In this document: piece by piece, positions 48,566 to 57,224 of the stretch | Position numbering within the stretch: the first letter of the stretch is position 1 | How the letters are laid out: the number at the start of each line of letters is the position of its first letter | NCBI RefSeq assembly: GCF_900116195.1 | Contig: NZ_FOZW01000005.1 | Location: 124,001 to 188,000 of the forward strand | DNA length: 64,000 nt | Direction: 5' to 3' | From: Alloyangia pacifica | GTDB lineage: Bacteria > Pseudomonadota > Alphaproteobacteria > Rhodobacterales > Rhodobacteraceae | Program-made: the position numbers and the translations under genes | The notes under the pieces: generated by a model | Database searches by the model: none | What the model was told of the DNA's origin: nothing | Seen by the model: the letters and a program-made list of their open reading frames with translations, nothing else

Positions 48566-49693
48566 GGCCGCCTGCGGGTCTGCGTTTCATCGGGCCTCCC
48601 GCACGTCTCGCCGGAGGAAAAGGTGGGGCGATCCGATCCGCCTCTCGGGGTGCTTTAGGGGCGGCCTTTGGCGCGCGAAATTTGCCAGTACCTGCTGCAC
48701 GGCGCGTCTCGCAGACGTGGGATGGCTCGGGTGCCGCTCTCGTGGCGCACCCCGGGCAGGGAGCTTGAGCCTGCGCGCAGGGCCCGGATCAAAACCCCAA
48801 CTCTCCTGCGCGATGGCAGCAACGACCACTCGGTGCCGTTTGCCGTTGGCATCGGGGTGTTTCGGTGCGCGGCCATGTTGATCAGGTCATGGTGGGCGAG
48901 AGTGAAACGCAGGCGCGCCAAAGTGCAGCCGAGGACCCGGACCGCGTTCGGCCCCTCGCCCGACTGGTTGATCCAGGGCTGTTCGACTGCGACCGTCGGA
49001 CGATCGAAGGCCGGAGGTCAGGCCGGTCAGCGGCGGCCTCAAGATGATCCCCAAGCCTCACCAATGAGGCCCCAAACGCGCTCGGGCCAAGTGGCACGGG
49101 CAAACCTAAATGGTGCACTGGGGCCGGGACTGCTCGCCTGTCAGCACGGAATGTCGGTCCGCTTCACCACGGCCGGCTCACCGGTCAACGAGTTGATGAA
49201 AGCCCGCGACCCGCGACGCCTCCTGCGGCTCCAGAGCCAGCTCGCCTCCGCCACAAGCCCATCATCGATGACCCGGGCTCCTAGGTCCTGCCCCGAGCTG
49301 CTCCACGAGAGCAGCTCACGGAGCAACGAGCGGGGCGCCACGTTCATTACCATCACCCAGCCCTTCGGCAACTGGCCCGCCTTTGCGCCGCACCTGGCTG
49401 GTCATTGCTCCGCCGTTGACAAACCAGAGCCACCCTGACGGCTTCTACGGGGCTACCCCGAACGCCCGCGCGGCGCATGCGCAGGTCGCGCAACATACCG
49501 GCCATGGAGTGCCTTCCCCGATGCTTTGGGCGTCGCGGCGGCTTGAAGCCGGCACACCACGGCACGGTGGAGCGACCGTGGCCGTGCCGATGCCCCTTGC
49601 CCCGGGCACGCCTGGGCCAAGCGTCTGCCAGAAGATAGGGTCGGCAGCGACACCGGCGGGCCGTCGCGTCAGCGCATCTCTGGTGTGCCGCGT
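48566..49693. other. Decayed DNA between porin and fbp
   Basis: About 1.1 kb without an intact gene. Most of it (about 48790-49450) is an IS21 remnant listed separately. The last 240 bases before the convergent fbp stop show nothing recognisable. Confidence 0.5.
48790..49450 (+). pseudogene. IS21-family remnant (istA C-terminus and istB)
   Basis: istA: NDHSVPFAVG (for NDYSVPxAYG), then in another frame VRGHVDQVMVGESETQARQ with DPDRVRPLARLVD, matching the IstA C-terminal VRGxVDQVVI...IARHPRSYEREDxVFDPLHYL region. istB: Walker A LGPSGTGK at 49081-49104, then a frame change to LLACQHGMSVRFTTAG, PVNELMKARDPRRLLRLQ, and later SNERGATFITI (for YERGATLVTSN). Multiple frameshifts and stops in both. 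Confidence 0.75.
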
Positions 49694-50668
49694 TCAGCCG
49701 TGTTCCGCGATGTAGCCCTCGATCTGCAGCACTTCTTCGGTGGAGCCGAAAATGAGCGGACAGAAACCGTGTGGTTGGTCCGGCACGAGATCGAGAATGC
49801 GCTGTCGCCCATCGGTCGCCCGGCCCCCGGCCTGCTCGACCATGAAAGCGATCGGGATCGCCTCGTAGGCAAGCCGCAGCCGGCCCTGCTCGTAGCCCTT
49901 GCGGCCGTCCTGCGGGTAGAGAAACGCCCCACCCTTCAACATGATCCGGTGCAGGTCGCCCACCGCCGCCGCGAGCCAGCGCATGTTGTAGTTCTTGCCC
50001 AAGGGGCCGTCCTTGCCCGCGCGCATGTCACGCGCGTAGGCCAGCAACCCCGGAGCCCAGTGCCGCTCGTTCGAAGCGTTGACCGCAATCATCGAGGTCG
50101 TCGGCTTGAGGCGGATGTTCTCGGCGGTCACCCGGAAGTCTCCGACGCGGCGGTCGAGCGTGGCGATATGCACGCCGTCGCCCAGCGACCAAGCGAAATC
50201 AACCGAATGGCCAAAGCACGCATATCCTGCCGCCACGGCCTCGGTGCCGGGGCGCAGGAAGCTGCCATCCCCCGCCGGATAGACCACGAAGAGCATCCCC
50301 AGAAGCGCGCAGATGCCGATCGAGCCGGAGCCGTCGATCGGATCCATCGCCACGTCGAAATCGCCCTCGGGATCGAGCGTCACCACCGCCTCGGCTTCTT
50401 CCGACAGCACATGGCGGATGTTGCAACCCGAGAGCGCCTTGAGCATGTGCTCATGCGCGCCAACATCCAGCGCCTTCTGCGCGTCGCCGCTCTCGTTGTC
50501 GCCGACGATCTGCGCCGGGTCTCCGGTCAGCAGCCCCTCGGCCAACCGGTCGGCGATCGGCGGCAGCGCCTCCGCGATATGGCGCACGATCCGCGCCGCA
50601 CCGGTATCCGGCAGCTGCGCGTGCAGGGCTGCGCCGCGCGGCGCGTGGTCATTCGGAAGAGTAAGCAT
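49694..50668 (-). CDS. fbp: Fructose-1,6-bisphosphatase class I
   Basis: 324 residues. Gluconeogenesis or Calvin-cycle phosphatase; needs Mg. Metal-site motifs: SEEAEAVVTLD (about 90) and DPIDGSGSI (about 108-116), substrate loop KNYNMRWLAAAVGDLHR and YPQDGRKGYEQGRLRLAYEA. AGGA lies 9 bases before ATG 50668. It is downstream of the RTX gene on the same strand with an 84-base gap. Rhodobacterales often carry a second fbp with Calvin-cycle genes; none adjoin here. Confidence 0.95.
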   Translation of the reverse strand: MLTLPNDHAPRGAALHAQLPDTGAARIVRHIAEALPPIADRLAEGLLTGDPAQIVGDNESGDAQKALDVGAHEHMLKALSGCNIRHVLSEEAEAVVTLDPEGDFDVAMDPIDGSGSIGICALLGMLFVVYPAGDGSFLRPGTEAVAAGYACFGHSVDFAWSLGDGVHIATLDRRVGDFRVTAENIRLKPTTSMIAVNASNERHWAPGLLAYARDMRAGKDGPLGKNYNMRWLAAAVGDLHRIMLKGGAFLYPQDGRKGYEQGRLRLAYEAIPIAFMVEQAGGRATDGRQRILDLVPDQPHGFCPLIFGSTEEVLQIEGYIAEHG

Positions 50669-50752
50669 GATCGATCGTCCTGTCAGGGGCGCGCGGGCCG
50701 CGCTTTGGAGCCCGGTGTACCCTTGCAGGCGCCGGGAGGAAATGGGGCTCGC

Positions 50753-52966
50753 TCAGGCCTTGGCGCGCAGCACGTCTTCCTCGTCCGGACCCGTCAGCAT
50801 CGGCAGTATCGGCCCGCGCCCCTCACGCACCTCTGCACCCGGCAGAACCGGCAGCGCCGGTGGCCCGTAGAGCGCGCTGACCGGCTGCGTCCCCCAGATC
50901 GCCGGGGCCAGCTCGGGCATTGCCCCGGCCAGCTCGAGCTGCGCGCGCGCGCCAAGCGCCCGCAGCGCCGTGGGTCCGGGCCAGAGGCTCTCGACGAGCA
51001 GGCCGCCAGCGTTAAGCAGCGCATGCGAGGGTAGAAGCAAGTGGTGGTAGCCGACGCCGCGCGCGCCCCGCGCGACGCGCACCCGGGTACCCCGCCGCTC
51101 CGCCAAATGGCCCGCCCGGACCAGCGCAGGACGACCGCTGTCGGGGTCGGTGACGGCGATGCAATGCTGGCGGGACAGTCGCAGCTCGCTGCGGTTGCCG
51201 AGCGCGCCCGCCTGGATCACCACCGGCGCAAGCATCGGATCCGCCTCGATTTCCTCGGCGCTGACGACGCGCGATCCGGCCCAGAGGATCGGCTGCACTC
51301 CGGTCTCGGTCATCACCAGGTCGCCCGCGCCGAGCGCCTCGACCGGCGTCCATCCGTCCGGCGTGGCGATGAGCGTTCCGCTGACCAGGCAGGGAATGCC
51401 CATGGCATACATCGTTTCGTCGGAGGTGACGCTTGCCGGCGAGACCCCCATCAGCACGACGCTCTCGCCCGTGGGGAAGGTCAGCACGGCGTTGCCCGAG
51501 CCGTCATCAGAGACGGTGACATCCCAGGTGTTGACGGCCTCGCCATCACTGTCGAGCAATGCGCTGGTGTTCAGCTGGTCGGTGGTCCTGCCCCCGTCCA
51601 ACGTCATGTCGAAGTCGGTGATCGTGTCGGCGCCGCCACCCGGGGTAAAGACGTAGCTGTCGCTTCCCGCGCCACCGGTCAGCGTGTCGTCCCCAGCACC
51701 ACCGGTGATCGTGTCCGCCCCATCGCCGCCGGAGATGCTGTCCGCGCCGCTGCCGCCCGACAAGCTGTCATCCCCCGCCATGCCGAAGAGTTGCTGATCT
51801 GCACCGCTGGCCGAGGCGTCGATCGTGTCGCTGCCGGAGCCGCCGACGACCTGCTCGATTTCCCAGAACTGGCCGGTGGTGCCCGCACCCACCTCGTAGC
51901 TGCCGTACTCCCAGCCGCCGAAGGTCACGTCTACCGGATCGGTCGCGTAGCGGAAATCCAGCGCGTCGATGTCGCTGTTGTCGGTGTCCTCCCCACCGTA
52001 GATCAGGTCGGAGCCTTCGGAGCTTCCGTAGATGAAGAAGCGGTCGGAGCCGTAGCCGCCGTTCATCGAGTCATTTCCGGCGTCGCCGGTGAAGACATCG
52101 TCGCCGTCGCCGCCCCAGATGGTGTCGTCGCCCGCGCCGCCCCTCAGCGTGTCGTTGCCGGTGCCCCCATCGAGCGTGTCGTTGCCGTCGCCGCCCTCGA
52201 TCCAGTCGTTGCCCGCACCGCCCTGGATCGAGTCGTTGTCGCCCTCGCCGTAGATGGTGTCGTTACCCTCGCCACCGTAGATGGTGTCGTTGCCCCAGCC
52301 GCCGTAGATCAGGTCATCCCCGGCCCCGCCATCGAGCAGGTTCGCGCCGTAATATTGCGAGCCACTGATGTCGTCGATGTAGTCGTTGCCATCGCCGCCA
52401 TAGACGGTGTCGTTGCCTTCGCCGTAAATCAGCGTGTCATTGCCGCCACCGCCGGAGATCACGTCGTCCCCGGAGCCGCCGTCGAGCGATTCAGAGAAAT
52501 TGCCACCTTCCATGACGTTGGCGTCGTCGCGCTCGTAGGCTTGGCTGTCGAAGCTGCTGTAGGCGACGCCGCCGGCAGGAACCGGAGCGCCTCCGACATA
52601 AGTGTAGGTCACACCCGGGGTGATCGGAGCGTCGGTGACGTAGCCCACCGGCTGACCGTAGCCCTCGATCCGCATCTCGTAGACATGGATGGTGCTGCCG
52701 TCCGGCGCCGTGACGATGTTGACGCTGCCGATGTAGAGCTTGCCGGTCGCGATGACCGCGCCGCTGGCATCGGTCGCCGTGGCGGTCTGTTGGCTGCCGT
52801 CGAGAGACCCGCCGCCGCCGGAGAGATTGCTGTCGTCGTCGGTGACCACGATGGTCACACGCTCGGACTGCTCCCACGTCGGGCGGACGTAGGCACCGCC
52901 AACCCCATTTTCGACGACCTGCCGGTAGTCGCCTGTGCCAAAGGCACTTAACGTATAACTCGCCAC
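50753..52966 (-). CDS. RTX (hemolysin-type calcium-binding) protein with C-terminal Hint domain
   Basis: 737 residues from GTG 52966, which has AGAGG 7 bases upstream; an ATG at 53056 would add 30 odd residues. Unique N-terminus (about 1-155), then two blocks of GGxGxDxxx nonapeptides (about 165-300 and 395-450) that form calcium-stabilised beta-rolls, followed by a spacer and a Hint domain (about 520-700) starting CLVSGTLIATPDGWTPVEALGAGD and including SRQHCIAV. The C-terminus resembles secreted Hint_2 proteins of roseobacters. Type I secretion is expected; no exporter genes are nearby. Whether Hint is autocatalytic is not decidable; the initial Cys is present. Confidence 0.9.
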   Translation of the reverse strand: MASYTLSAFGTGDYRQVVENGVGGAYVRPTWEQSERVTIVVTDDDSNLSGGGGSLDGSQQTATATDASGAVIATGKLYIGSVNIVTAPDGSTIHVYEMRIEGYGQPVGYVTDAPITPGVTYTYVGGAPVPAGGVAYSSFDSQAYERDDANVMEGGNFSESLDGGSGDDVISGGGGNDTLIYGEGNDTVYGGDGNDYIDDISGSQYYGANLLDGGAGDDLIYGGWGNDTIYGGEGNDTIYGEGDNDSIQGGAGNDWIEGGDGNDTLDGGTGNDTLRGGAGDDTIWGGDGDDVFTGDAGNDSMNGGYGSDRFFIYGSSEGSDLIYGGEDTDNSDIDALDFRYATDPVDVTFGGWEYGSYEVGAGTTGQFWEIEQVVGGSGSDTIDASASGADQQLFGMAGDDSLSGGSGADSISGGDGADTITGGAGDDTLTGGAGSDSYVFTPGGGADTITDFDMTLDGGRTTDQLNTSALLDSDGEAVNTWDVTVSDDGSGNAVLTFPTGESVVLMGVSPASVTSDETMYAMGIPCLVSGTLIATPDGWTPVEALGAGDLVMTETGVQPILWAGSRVVSAEEIEADPMLAPVVIQAGALGNRSELRLSRQHCIAVTDPDSGRPALVRAGHLAERRGTRVRVARGARGVGYHHLLLPSHALLNAGGLLVESLWPGPTALRALGARAQLELAGAMPELAPAIWGTQPVSALYGPPALPVLPGAEVREGRGPILPMLTGPDEEDVLRAKA

Positions 52967-53138
52967 AACACTGCCTCTCGTATGGAAGCGCGGCCGCTGT
53001 ACTCCGACCGTTGCGTCACCACTGGCATGCGTTGCGGAAAGACGCAACGTCAGCAATGGAGCAGACGCCCGCTGCGGACATGCCGCGCGGGAGATGTTGC
53101 ACGAAAGTGTCTACTGGCGCCTTAACCGGCGGCAGAAC

Positions 53139-53522
53139 TCAAACGCGGCGCAGCGCCAGCGCCTCGACCTCGACAAGAAACTCGGGGCGGGTGAAGCCCG
53201 AGACGATCATCAACGTCGAGGCCGGCTTCACCTCCAACGAGGCACAGGCACGGTCGCGGGCGGCCATGTAGCCCTGCATGTCCTCGCGCCGGGTGACGAA
53301 AGCCGAAAAGCGCAGCACGTCCGAAAAATCCAGCCCGTCCTCCTCAAGGATCGCCCGCAGCGCCTCGAAACAGAGGTCGGCCTGCGCCTCTACCCCCTCG
53401 GGGATCGACCCGTCCGGACGCAGCGCCAGTTGCCCCGAGGTCGCCACCACGGGACCGGCGGCGATGCCATGCGAGTAGTGGCCAAAGGGAGCGGCGATGC
53501 TCTGCGGTGCGAGGGGTTTCAT
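53139..53522 (-). CDS. RidA family protein
   Basis: 127 residues, YjgF/YER057c/UK114 trimeric fold. Family pattern: GPVVATSGQLALRPDGS, EALRAILEEDGLDFSDVLRFSAFVT and C-terminal PEFLVEVEALALRRV with the conserved Glu. The canonical Arg in the RidA imine-hydrolase motif (C/S-x-R-x-x-V) is not clearly present: SGFTRPEFLVEVEA keeps Arg. Likely hydrolyses an imine/enamine intermediate of the pathway. ATG overlaps the TetR stop by 4 bases; last gene of the operon. Confidence 0.9.
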   Translation of the reverse strand: MKPLAPQSIAAPFGHYSHGIAAGPVVATSGQLALRPDGSIPEGVEAQADLCFEALRAILEEDGLDFSDVLRFSAFVTRREDMQGYMAARDRACASLEVKPASTLMIVSGFTRPEFLVEVEALALRRV

Positions 53523-54154
53523 GCCTGGTCCTTGTCTTGAGGGTTCGCCAGTCCGGCACGGTCGAGGAAGAGCTGCACCGCCTCCGCGGCAATGCGCTCG
53601 AAATCCATATCCGCGCCGGTATCGACGCCAAGCACGCGGCGGCTCTGAAGCTCGTAGTCGGCGTAGTGCTGGGTCACCGCCCAGATGTTCATCATGAAGA
53701 GCAGCGGATCGACCGGCTTCATCCGCCCCTCGTCGATCCAGCGCTGGATGACCTCCGTTCCCGCCTCGACCGAGGCGTGCAGCCCCTCCCACTTGCCGCC
53801 CATCTCGGGCGCCCCGCGGCCAAGCTCCTGCAGGAACAGCCGAGACGCCTCCGGACAGTCCAGCGACAGGCGCAGCTTGTGGCGCACATATCCGGTGATC
53901 ACTTCGGCGGGATCGTCGGACTCCCCTGAGCCGAAGAAGATATCCCGCCACTGGCCGATGATCCCGTCGAGCACCTCGCGGTAGAGGTCCTCCTTGGAGG
54001 TGATGTAGTAGTGCAGCTGCGCCTTGGTGATCCCTGCCGCCTTGGCCAGTTGCTGGGTCGAGGTGCCCGACAGTCCGAAATTGGCGAACTCGCGCAGCGC
54101 CGCCTCGCGGATCGCGTCGTGGATTTCCTTACGCTTCAGACGTGCGGTGCTCAT
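53519..54154 (-). CDS. TetR family regulator, RutR-like
   Basis: 211 residues. N-terminal HTH (about 8-55: IREAALREFANFGLSGTSTQQLAKAAGITKAQLHYYITSKEDLY) and a C-terminal domain of the YcdC/RutR type (EVITGYVRHKLRLSLDCPEASRLFLQE, about 85-115; KWEGLHASVEAGTEVIQRWIDEGRMKPVDPLLFMMNIWAVTQHYADYE). RutR of E. coli senses uracil/thymine and controls pyrimidine breakdown. The gene overlaps the upstream quinone reductase by 26 bases. An ACCA-N2-TGGT palindrome in front of the operon is its probable operator. Confidence 0.92.
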   Translation of the reverse strand: MSTARLKRKEIHDAIREAALREFANFGLSGTSTQQLAKAAGITKAQLHYYITSKEDLYREVLDGIIGQWRDIFFGSGESDDPAEVITGYVRHKLRLSLDCPEASRLFLQELGRGAPEMGGKWEGLHASVEAGTEVIQRWIDEGRMKPVDPLLFMMNIWAVTQHYADYELQSRRVLGVDTGADMDFERIAAEAVQLFLDRAGLANPQDKDQA

Positions 54155-54773
54155 CGCGCTTCCCCTTGCTTACCGGCTCGCCGAACCGGGACAGTCGTTT
54201 GCCGACCTTGGCGAGAAAGCCCTTCAGGTCCCTTGGCTTGCGGTGGTTCATGTCGTGTAGCTGCAACCATGTCACGCGGCAACGCGGATGGAACAGGACC
54301 CGGAAGCCTCGCACCAGCATCGAGCGGCCGGGATCACGGATCAGCCGCAGCCACCACCAGGGCGAGCCGGAGGTGGTGACCACCGCGAAATGCCGGATGT
54401 TCTGCAGGCAGCCCGTGGCGCGCTTCTTGCGCGCGCTGGCGACGTCGAAGGCGACACCGGGCAGCCAGACCCGCTCCATCCAGCCCTTGAGGATGGCGGG
54501 CGGGCCGTACATCCATGTGGGATAGATGAAGACCAACCCGTCGGCCCGGCGCAAGGCGTCCACATGCGGCGCGACCTTGGCGATCAACCGGTCGGTGCGC
54601 GGAATGTAGTCGGCCCAGTCCTCGGCAGAGAGGACCGGATCGAACCCTTCGGCGTAGAGATCGATCACCTCGACCTCGTGCCCTGCCCGCAAGAGGCTCT
54701 CGCGGGCCGTGGCAAGAAGGGCGGCACCGTAGCTTTCCCGGCCCGGATGGGCAAAAACGATCAGGACACGCAT
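54129..54773 (-). CDS. NAD(P)H-dependent oxidoreductase (NQO1/MdaB-like flavodoxin fold)
   Basis: 214 residues. Flavodoxin-like FMN/FAD reductase: VLIVFAHPGRESYGAAL (P-loop-like, about 3-19), VEVIDLYAEGFDPVLS, the flavin loop FIYPTWMYGPPAILKGWMERVWLPGVAF (about 82-109) and VVTTSGSPWWW. Likely two-electron reduction of quinones or supply of reduced flavin. Within the pathway operon; overlaps the regulator gene. Confidence 0.88.
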   Translation of the reverse strand: MRVLIVFAHPGRESYGAALLATARESLLRAGHEVEVIDLYAEGFDPVLSAEDWADYIPRTDRLIAKVAPHVDALRRADGLVFIYPTWMYGPPAILKGWMERVWLPGVAFDVASARKKRATGCLQNIRHFAVVTTSGSPWWWLRLIRDPGRSMLVRGFRVLFHPRCRVTWLQLHDMNHRKPRDLKGFLAKVGKRLSRFGEPVSKGKRDEHRTSEA

Positions 54774-54791
54774 GGCACCGCCCCTTCCGGC

Positions 54792-55802
54792 TCAGTTGCC
54801 CTCGGCCGCGGTCTTGATCTCGATGCCGTGGCGCTTGTTGACGAAGGAGGTGTCGGCCACCTTCGAAAGATCAAGATCGCCTTCCTCGAGGATCCCGCTG
54901 TTCACCGCCGTCTCGTAGAACGCCGCGATGCGCGCATCGGTCATCGCGCCGATGCCCAGTTCCAGCGCGTCGCCGCTGTCGATGATGCCAAGCTCGCGCA
55001 CCTGCGCCATCTCGGCATCCAGCTTCTCGACGGTCAACTCGGGGTTGGCTGCGATGATCGCCTCGTAGCCGGCGGTGTGGTCGCCGTAGAGGAAGGTATA
55101 CCAGCCCTCGATCGAGGCATCGACGAAGCGCTGCACCAGCTCGGGGTTCTCGTCGATCATCTGCTGGCGGGTCTCGATGGTGGTGGCATAGGTATTCCAG
55201 CCGTAGTCCGCCATCAGATAGGTCGCGACGTCCGCGCCCTCGGCGGCGGCATAGAGCGGCTCGGCGGTGGCGTAGGCCTGCTGCACCATCTTCTCGTCGC
55301 TGAGGAACTGCGCGAGGTTGTAACCGTAGGGGCGGACCTGCTCGTCGCGGAAGCCGAAGTCCTCGACCATCCATTTCCAGTAGGAGAACTGGCCGTCCTT
55401 GGAGAGCAGAATCTCCGGCGCGGTGGTCAGGTCCTCCCAGCTCTCGTAGGCGCCCTCATGCGCGATCAGCGCCTGCGGATCCTTCTGGAAGATTGCCGCG
55501 ACCACGGTGGTGGGGATGCCGTTGCGCACATTGTCGAACGAGAGCAGCAGGTTGCCCGCCATCAGGAAATCGAGCTTGCCGGCGATCAGCATGGGGCGGT
55601 TGTTCACCTGCGGGCCGCCCTGACGGATCTCGACCTCAAGGCCATATTTCTCGTAGGTGCCGTCCGCCAGCGCCTGGTAGAAACCGCCGTGGCCGCCCTG
55701 GGCCAGCCAGTTGGTGCCGAAGACGACCTTGTCGCCGGCGAAGGCAGCGGATGCCGCGAGCGAGGCCGCCAGCGCGGTCAGGGAAATGGAGAGAGTTTTC
55801 AT
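54792..55802 (-). CDS. ABC transporter substrate-binding protein, NMT1/THI5-like
   Basis: 336 residues. The signal peptide ends in AAFAG; NMT1/THI5 domain KVVFGTNWLAQGGHGGFYQALADGTYEKYGLEVEIRQGGPQVNN, LIAGKLDFLMAGNLLLSFD. Proteins with this fold bind pyrimidine thiamine precursors, riboflavin, taurine or other small N/S compounds. It forms an importer with the ATPase and permease at 58393-60055 although two enzyme genes intervene. Its C-terminal DTSFVNKRHGIEIKTAAEG is consistent with a full-length protein. Confidence 0.92.
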   Translation of the reverse strand: MKTLSISLTALAASLAASAAFAGDKVVFGTNWLAQGGHGGFYQALADGTYEKYGLEVEIRQGGPQVNNRPMLIAGKLDFLMAGNLLLSFDNVRNGIPTTVVAAIFQKDPQALIAHEGAYESWEDLTTAPEILLSKDGQFSYWKWMVEDFGFRDEQVRPYGYNLAQFLSDEKMVQQAYATAEPLYAAAEGADVATYLMADYGWNTYATTIETRQQMIDENPELVQRFVDASIEGWYTFLYGDHTAGYEAIIAANPELTVEKLDAEMAQVRELGIIDSGDALELGIGAMTDARIAAFYETAVNSGILEEGDLDLSKVADTSFVNKRHGIEIKTAAEGN

Positions 55803-55832
55803 CGGTTTGGTCCTGTTGGTAGAAGGGTCTTG

Positions 55833-57224
55833 TTATGCGCTGCGCGCCATTTCAGGGCGCCAGCCCCGGGTCTTGCCCGGGTTCATCAGCCCGTAGGGAT
55901 CGGCCTGTTTCTTGAAGTCGATCTGTGCGGTGTCGATCGTTTTCATGCCGCCATCCTCGATGGTGACCACATGCGGGTCGAAGATCGTGCACCCGTCTGC
56001 TTCCAGCTCGGCGATCAGCGCGTACATCGCGTCCTTGCCGCGGAAGCGCACCAGCGGCAGCGCGAAAATCTGGATCTCGCCGTCCTGCCGCGCCATCTCG
56101 TGGTGCCAGAACATCTCGTCGCCGTAGCGGGCCATCTGGCGCATCACCAGATCGATGTCGAACGGGCGCGGATAGGCGACCTGCAGGTAGGTCCAGCCCT
56201 TGTCCACCTTCAGGGCCTGCAGCGTGGTGTGGTTCCAGCCGCATTCATAGGCGGGCTGCAGGCGGTTCTGATGGATCTCGTCCATGGTCATGGCAAAGGA
56301 GATCGTCGCGCCCTCGGCCTCGGCCCGCGCGCGGAAACGGTCCATGTCCGACGGTGCGACCATGGCGAAGACGGCGTCCCGGTCCTCGGGGAAGTAGCCC
56401 TCGAACTTGCGGTAATAGGGCGCGAAACGGCGCTCGACCGGGGTCAGCAGGTAGCAATCGAGGCCATCTTCCTGCGCGGCGGTGGCAAAGCGCAGCGCCT
56501 TGTCGTAGCCGTCGAAGAGCGCCGCGGTGTGCAGCCAGTCGGTCGAGGGGGTGAGCGCGAGCCCCACCTCCAGCACGATGCCGTTGGTGCCATAGGCGTG
56601 GTGCACCTTCTGCACGTCCTGCCCGCGCAGCTCGATCACCTGCGGCTCTTCCTCGAGGGTCAGCACCTTGAGATACGTGAGGTTGCCTTCGTCGCGCAGC
56701 ATGCCGTGGCGCAGCGAGCCGATGCCGCCCGAGCCGCCCGCGATGAAGCCGCCGATGGTGGCGAGGCTGCGGGTCGAGGGGTACATGGTCAGCTCCTGCC
56801 CGGTCTCGCGCGCCGCGTCGTCGAGCTTCGACATGCGGATGCCCGCCTCGACATGCGCATGGCCGGGGGTGATCTCGAGGATCCGGTTGAGGCGCGTCAG
56901 GTCGACAACCAGCCCGCCCTCGAGCGGCACGCATTGCCCGTAGTTGCCGGTGCCGCCGCCGCGCAGGGTGACCGGCACCTTGTGGCGGGCGGCGGCAGTT
57001 GCGACGCGGATCACCTCGTCCTGGTCCTGCGGGATCACCACCAGCTCGGCGCGCTTGTCCTTGAGCTCGGCGTCGAGGATCTGGCTGTACCAGAAGTAAT
57101 CCTTCGAGCGCGCCTCGAGCGCGCGTTCGTCATCGTAGAAGCGCAGCCCGTCGAGGTCCTGCCGCAGAGCGGCAAGCGCCGCGGCATGGAGGCCCTGCGG
57201 TTTGGCCAGTTGCGTGTCGGTCAT
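55833..57224 (-). CDS. FAD-binding oxidoreductase (VAO/PCMH family)
   Basis: 463 residues. PCMH FAD-binding domain: AELVVIPQDQDEVIRVATAAARHKVPVTLRGGGTGNYGQCVPLEGGLVVDLTRLNRILEI (about 60-120) and IGGFIAGGSGGIGSLRHGMLRD (about 155-178). The C-terminal FAD-oxidase cap ends in ADPYGLMNPGKT, a typical closing motif of D-lactate/glycolate-type oxidases (GLMNPGK). Oxidises a hydroxy acid or amine-like substrate. Its ATG overlaps the amidohydrolase stop by 4 bases. Confidence 0.93.
   Translation of the reverse strand: MTDTQLAKPQGLHAAALAALRQDLDGLRFYDDERALEARSKDYFWYSQILDAELKDKRAELVVIPQDQDEVIRVATAAARHKVPVTLRGGGTGNYGQCVPLEGGLVVDLTRLNRILEITPGHAHVEAGIRMSKLDDAARETGQELTMYPSTRSLATIGGFIAGGSGGIGSLRHGMLRDEGNLTYLKVLTLEEEPQVIELRGQDVQKVHHAYGTNGIVLEVGLALTPSTDWLHTAALFDGYDKALRFATAAQEDGLDCYLLTPVERRFAPYYRKFEGYFPEDRDAVFAMVAPSDMDRFRARAEAEGATISFAMTMDEIHQNRLQPAYECGWNHTTLQALKVDKGWTYLQVAYPRPFDIDLVMRQMARYGDEMFWHHEMARQDGEIQIFALPLVRFRGKDAMYALIAELEADGCTIFDPHVVTIEDGGMKTIDTAQIDFKKQADPYGLMNPGKTRGWRPEMARSA

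Noticed and set aside
51679-52500. Regularly spaced DNA repeats that could suggest a CRISPR or satellite array
   Set aside because: They are the codons of GGxGxDxxx RTX peptides in the minus-strand gene; spacing is 27 bases and there are no unique spacers.
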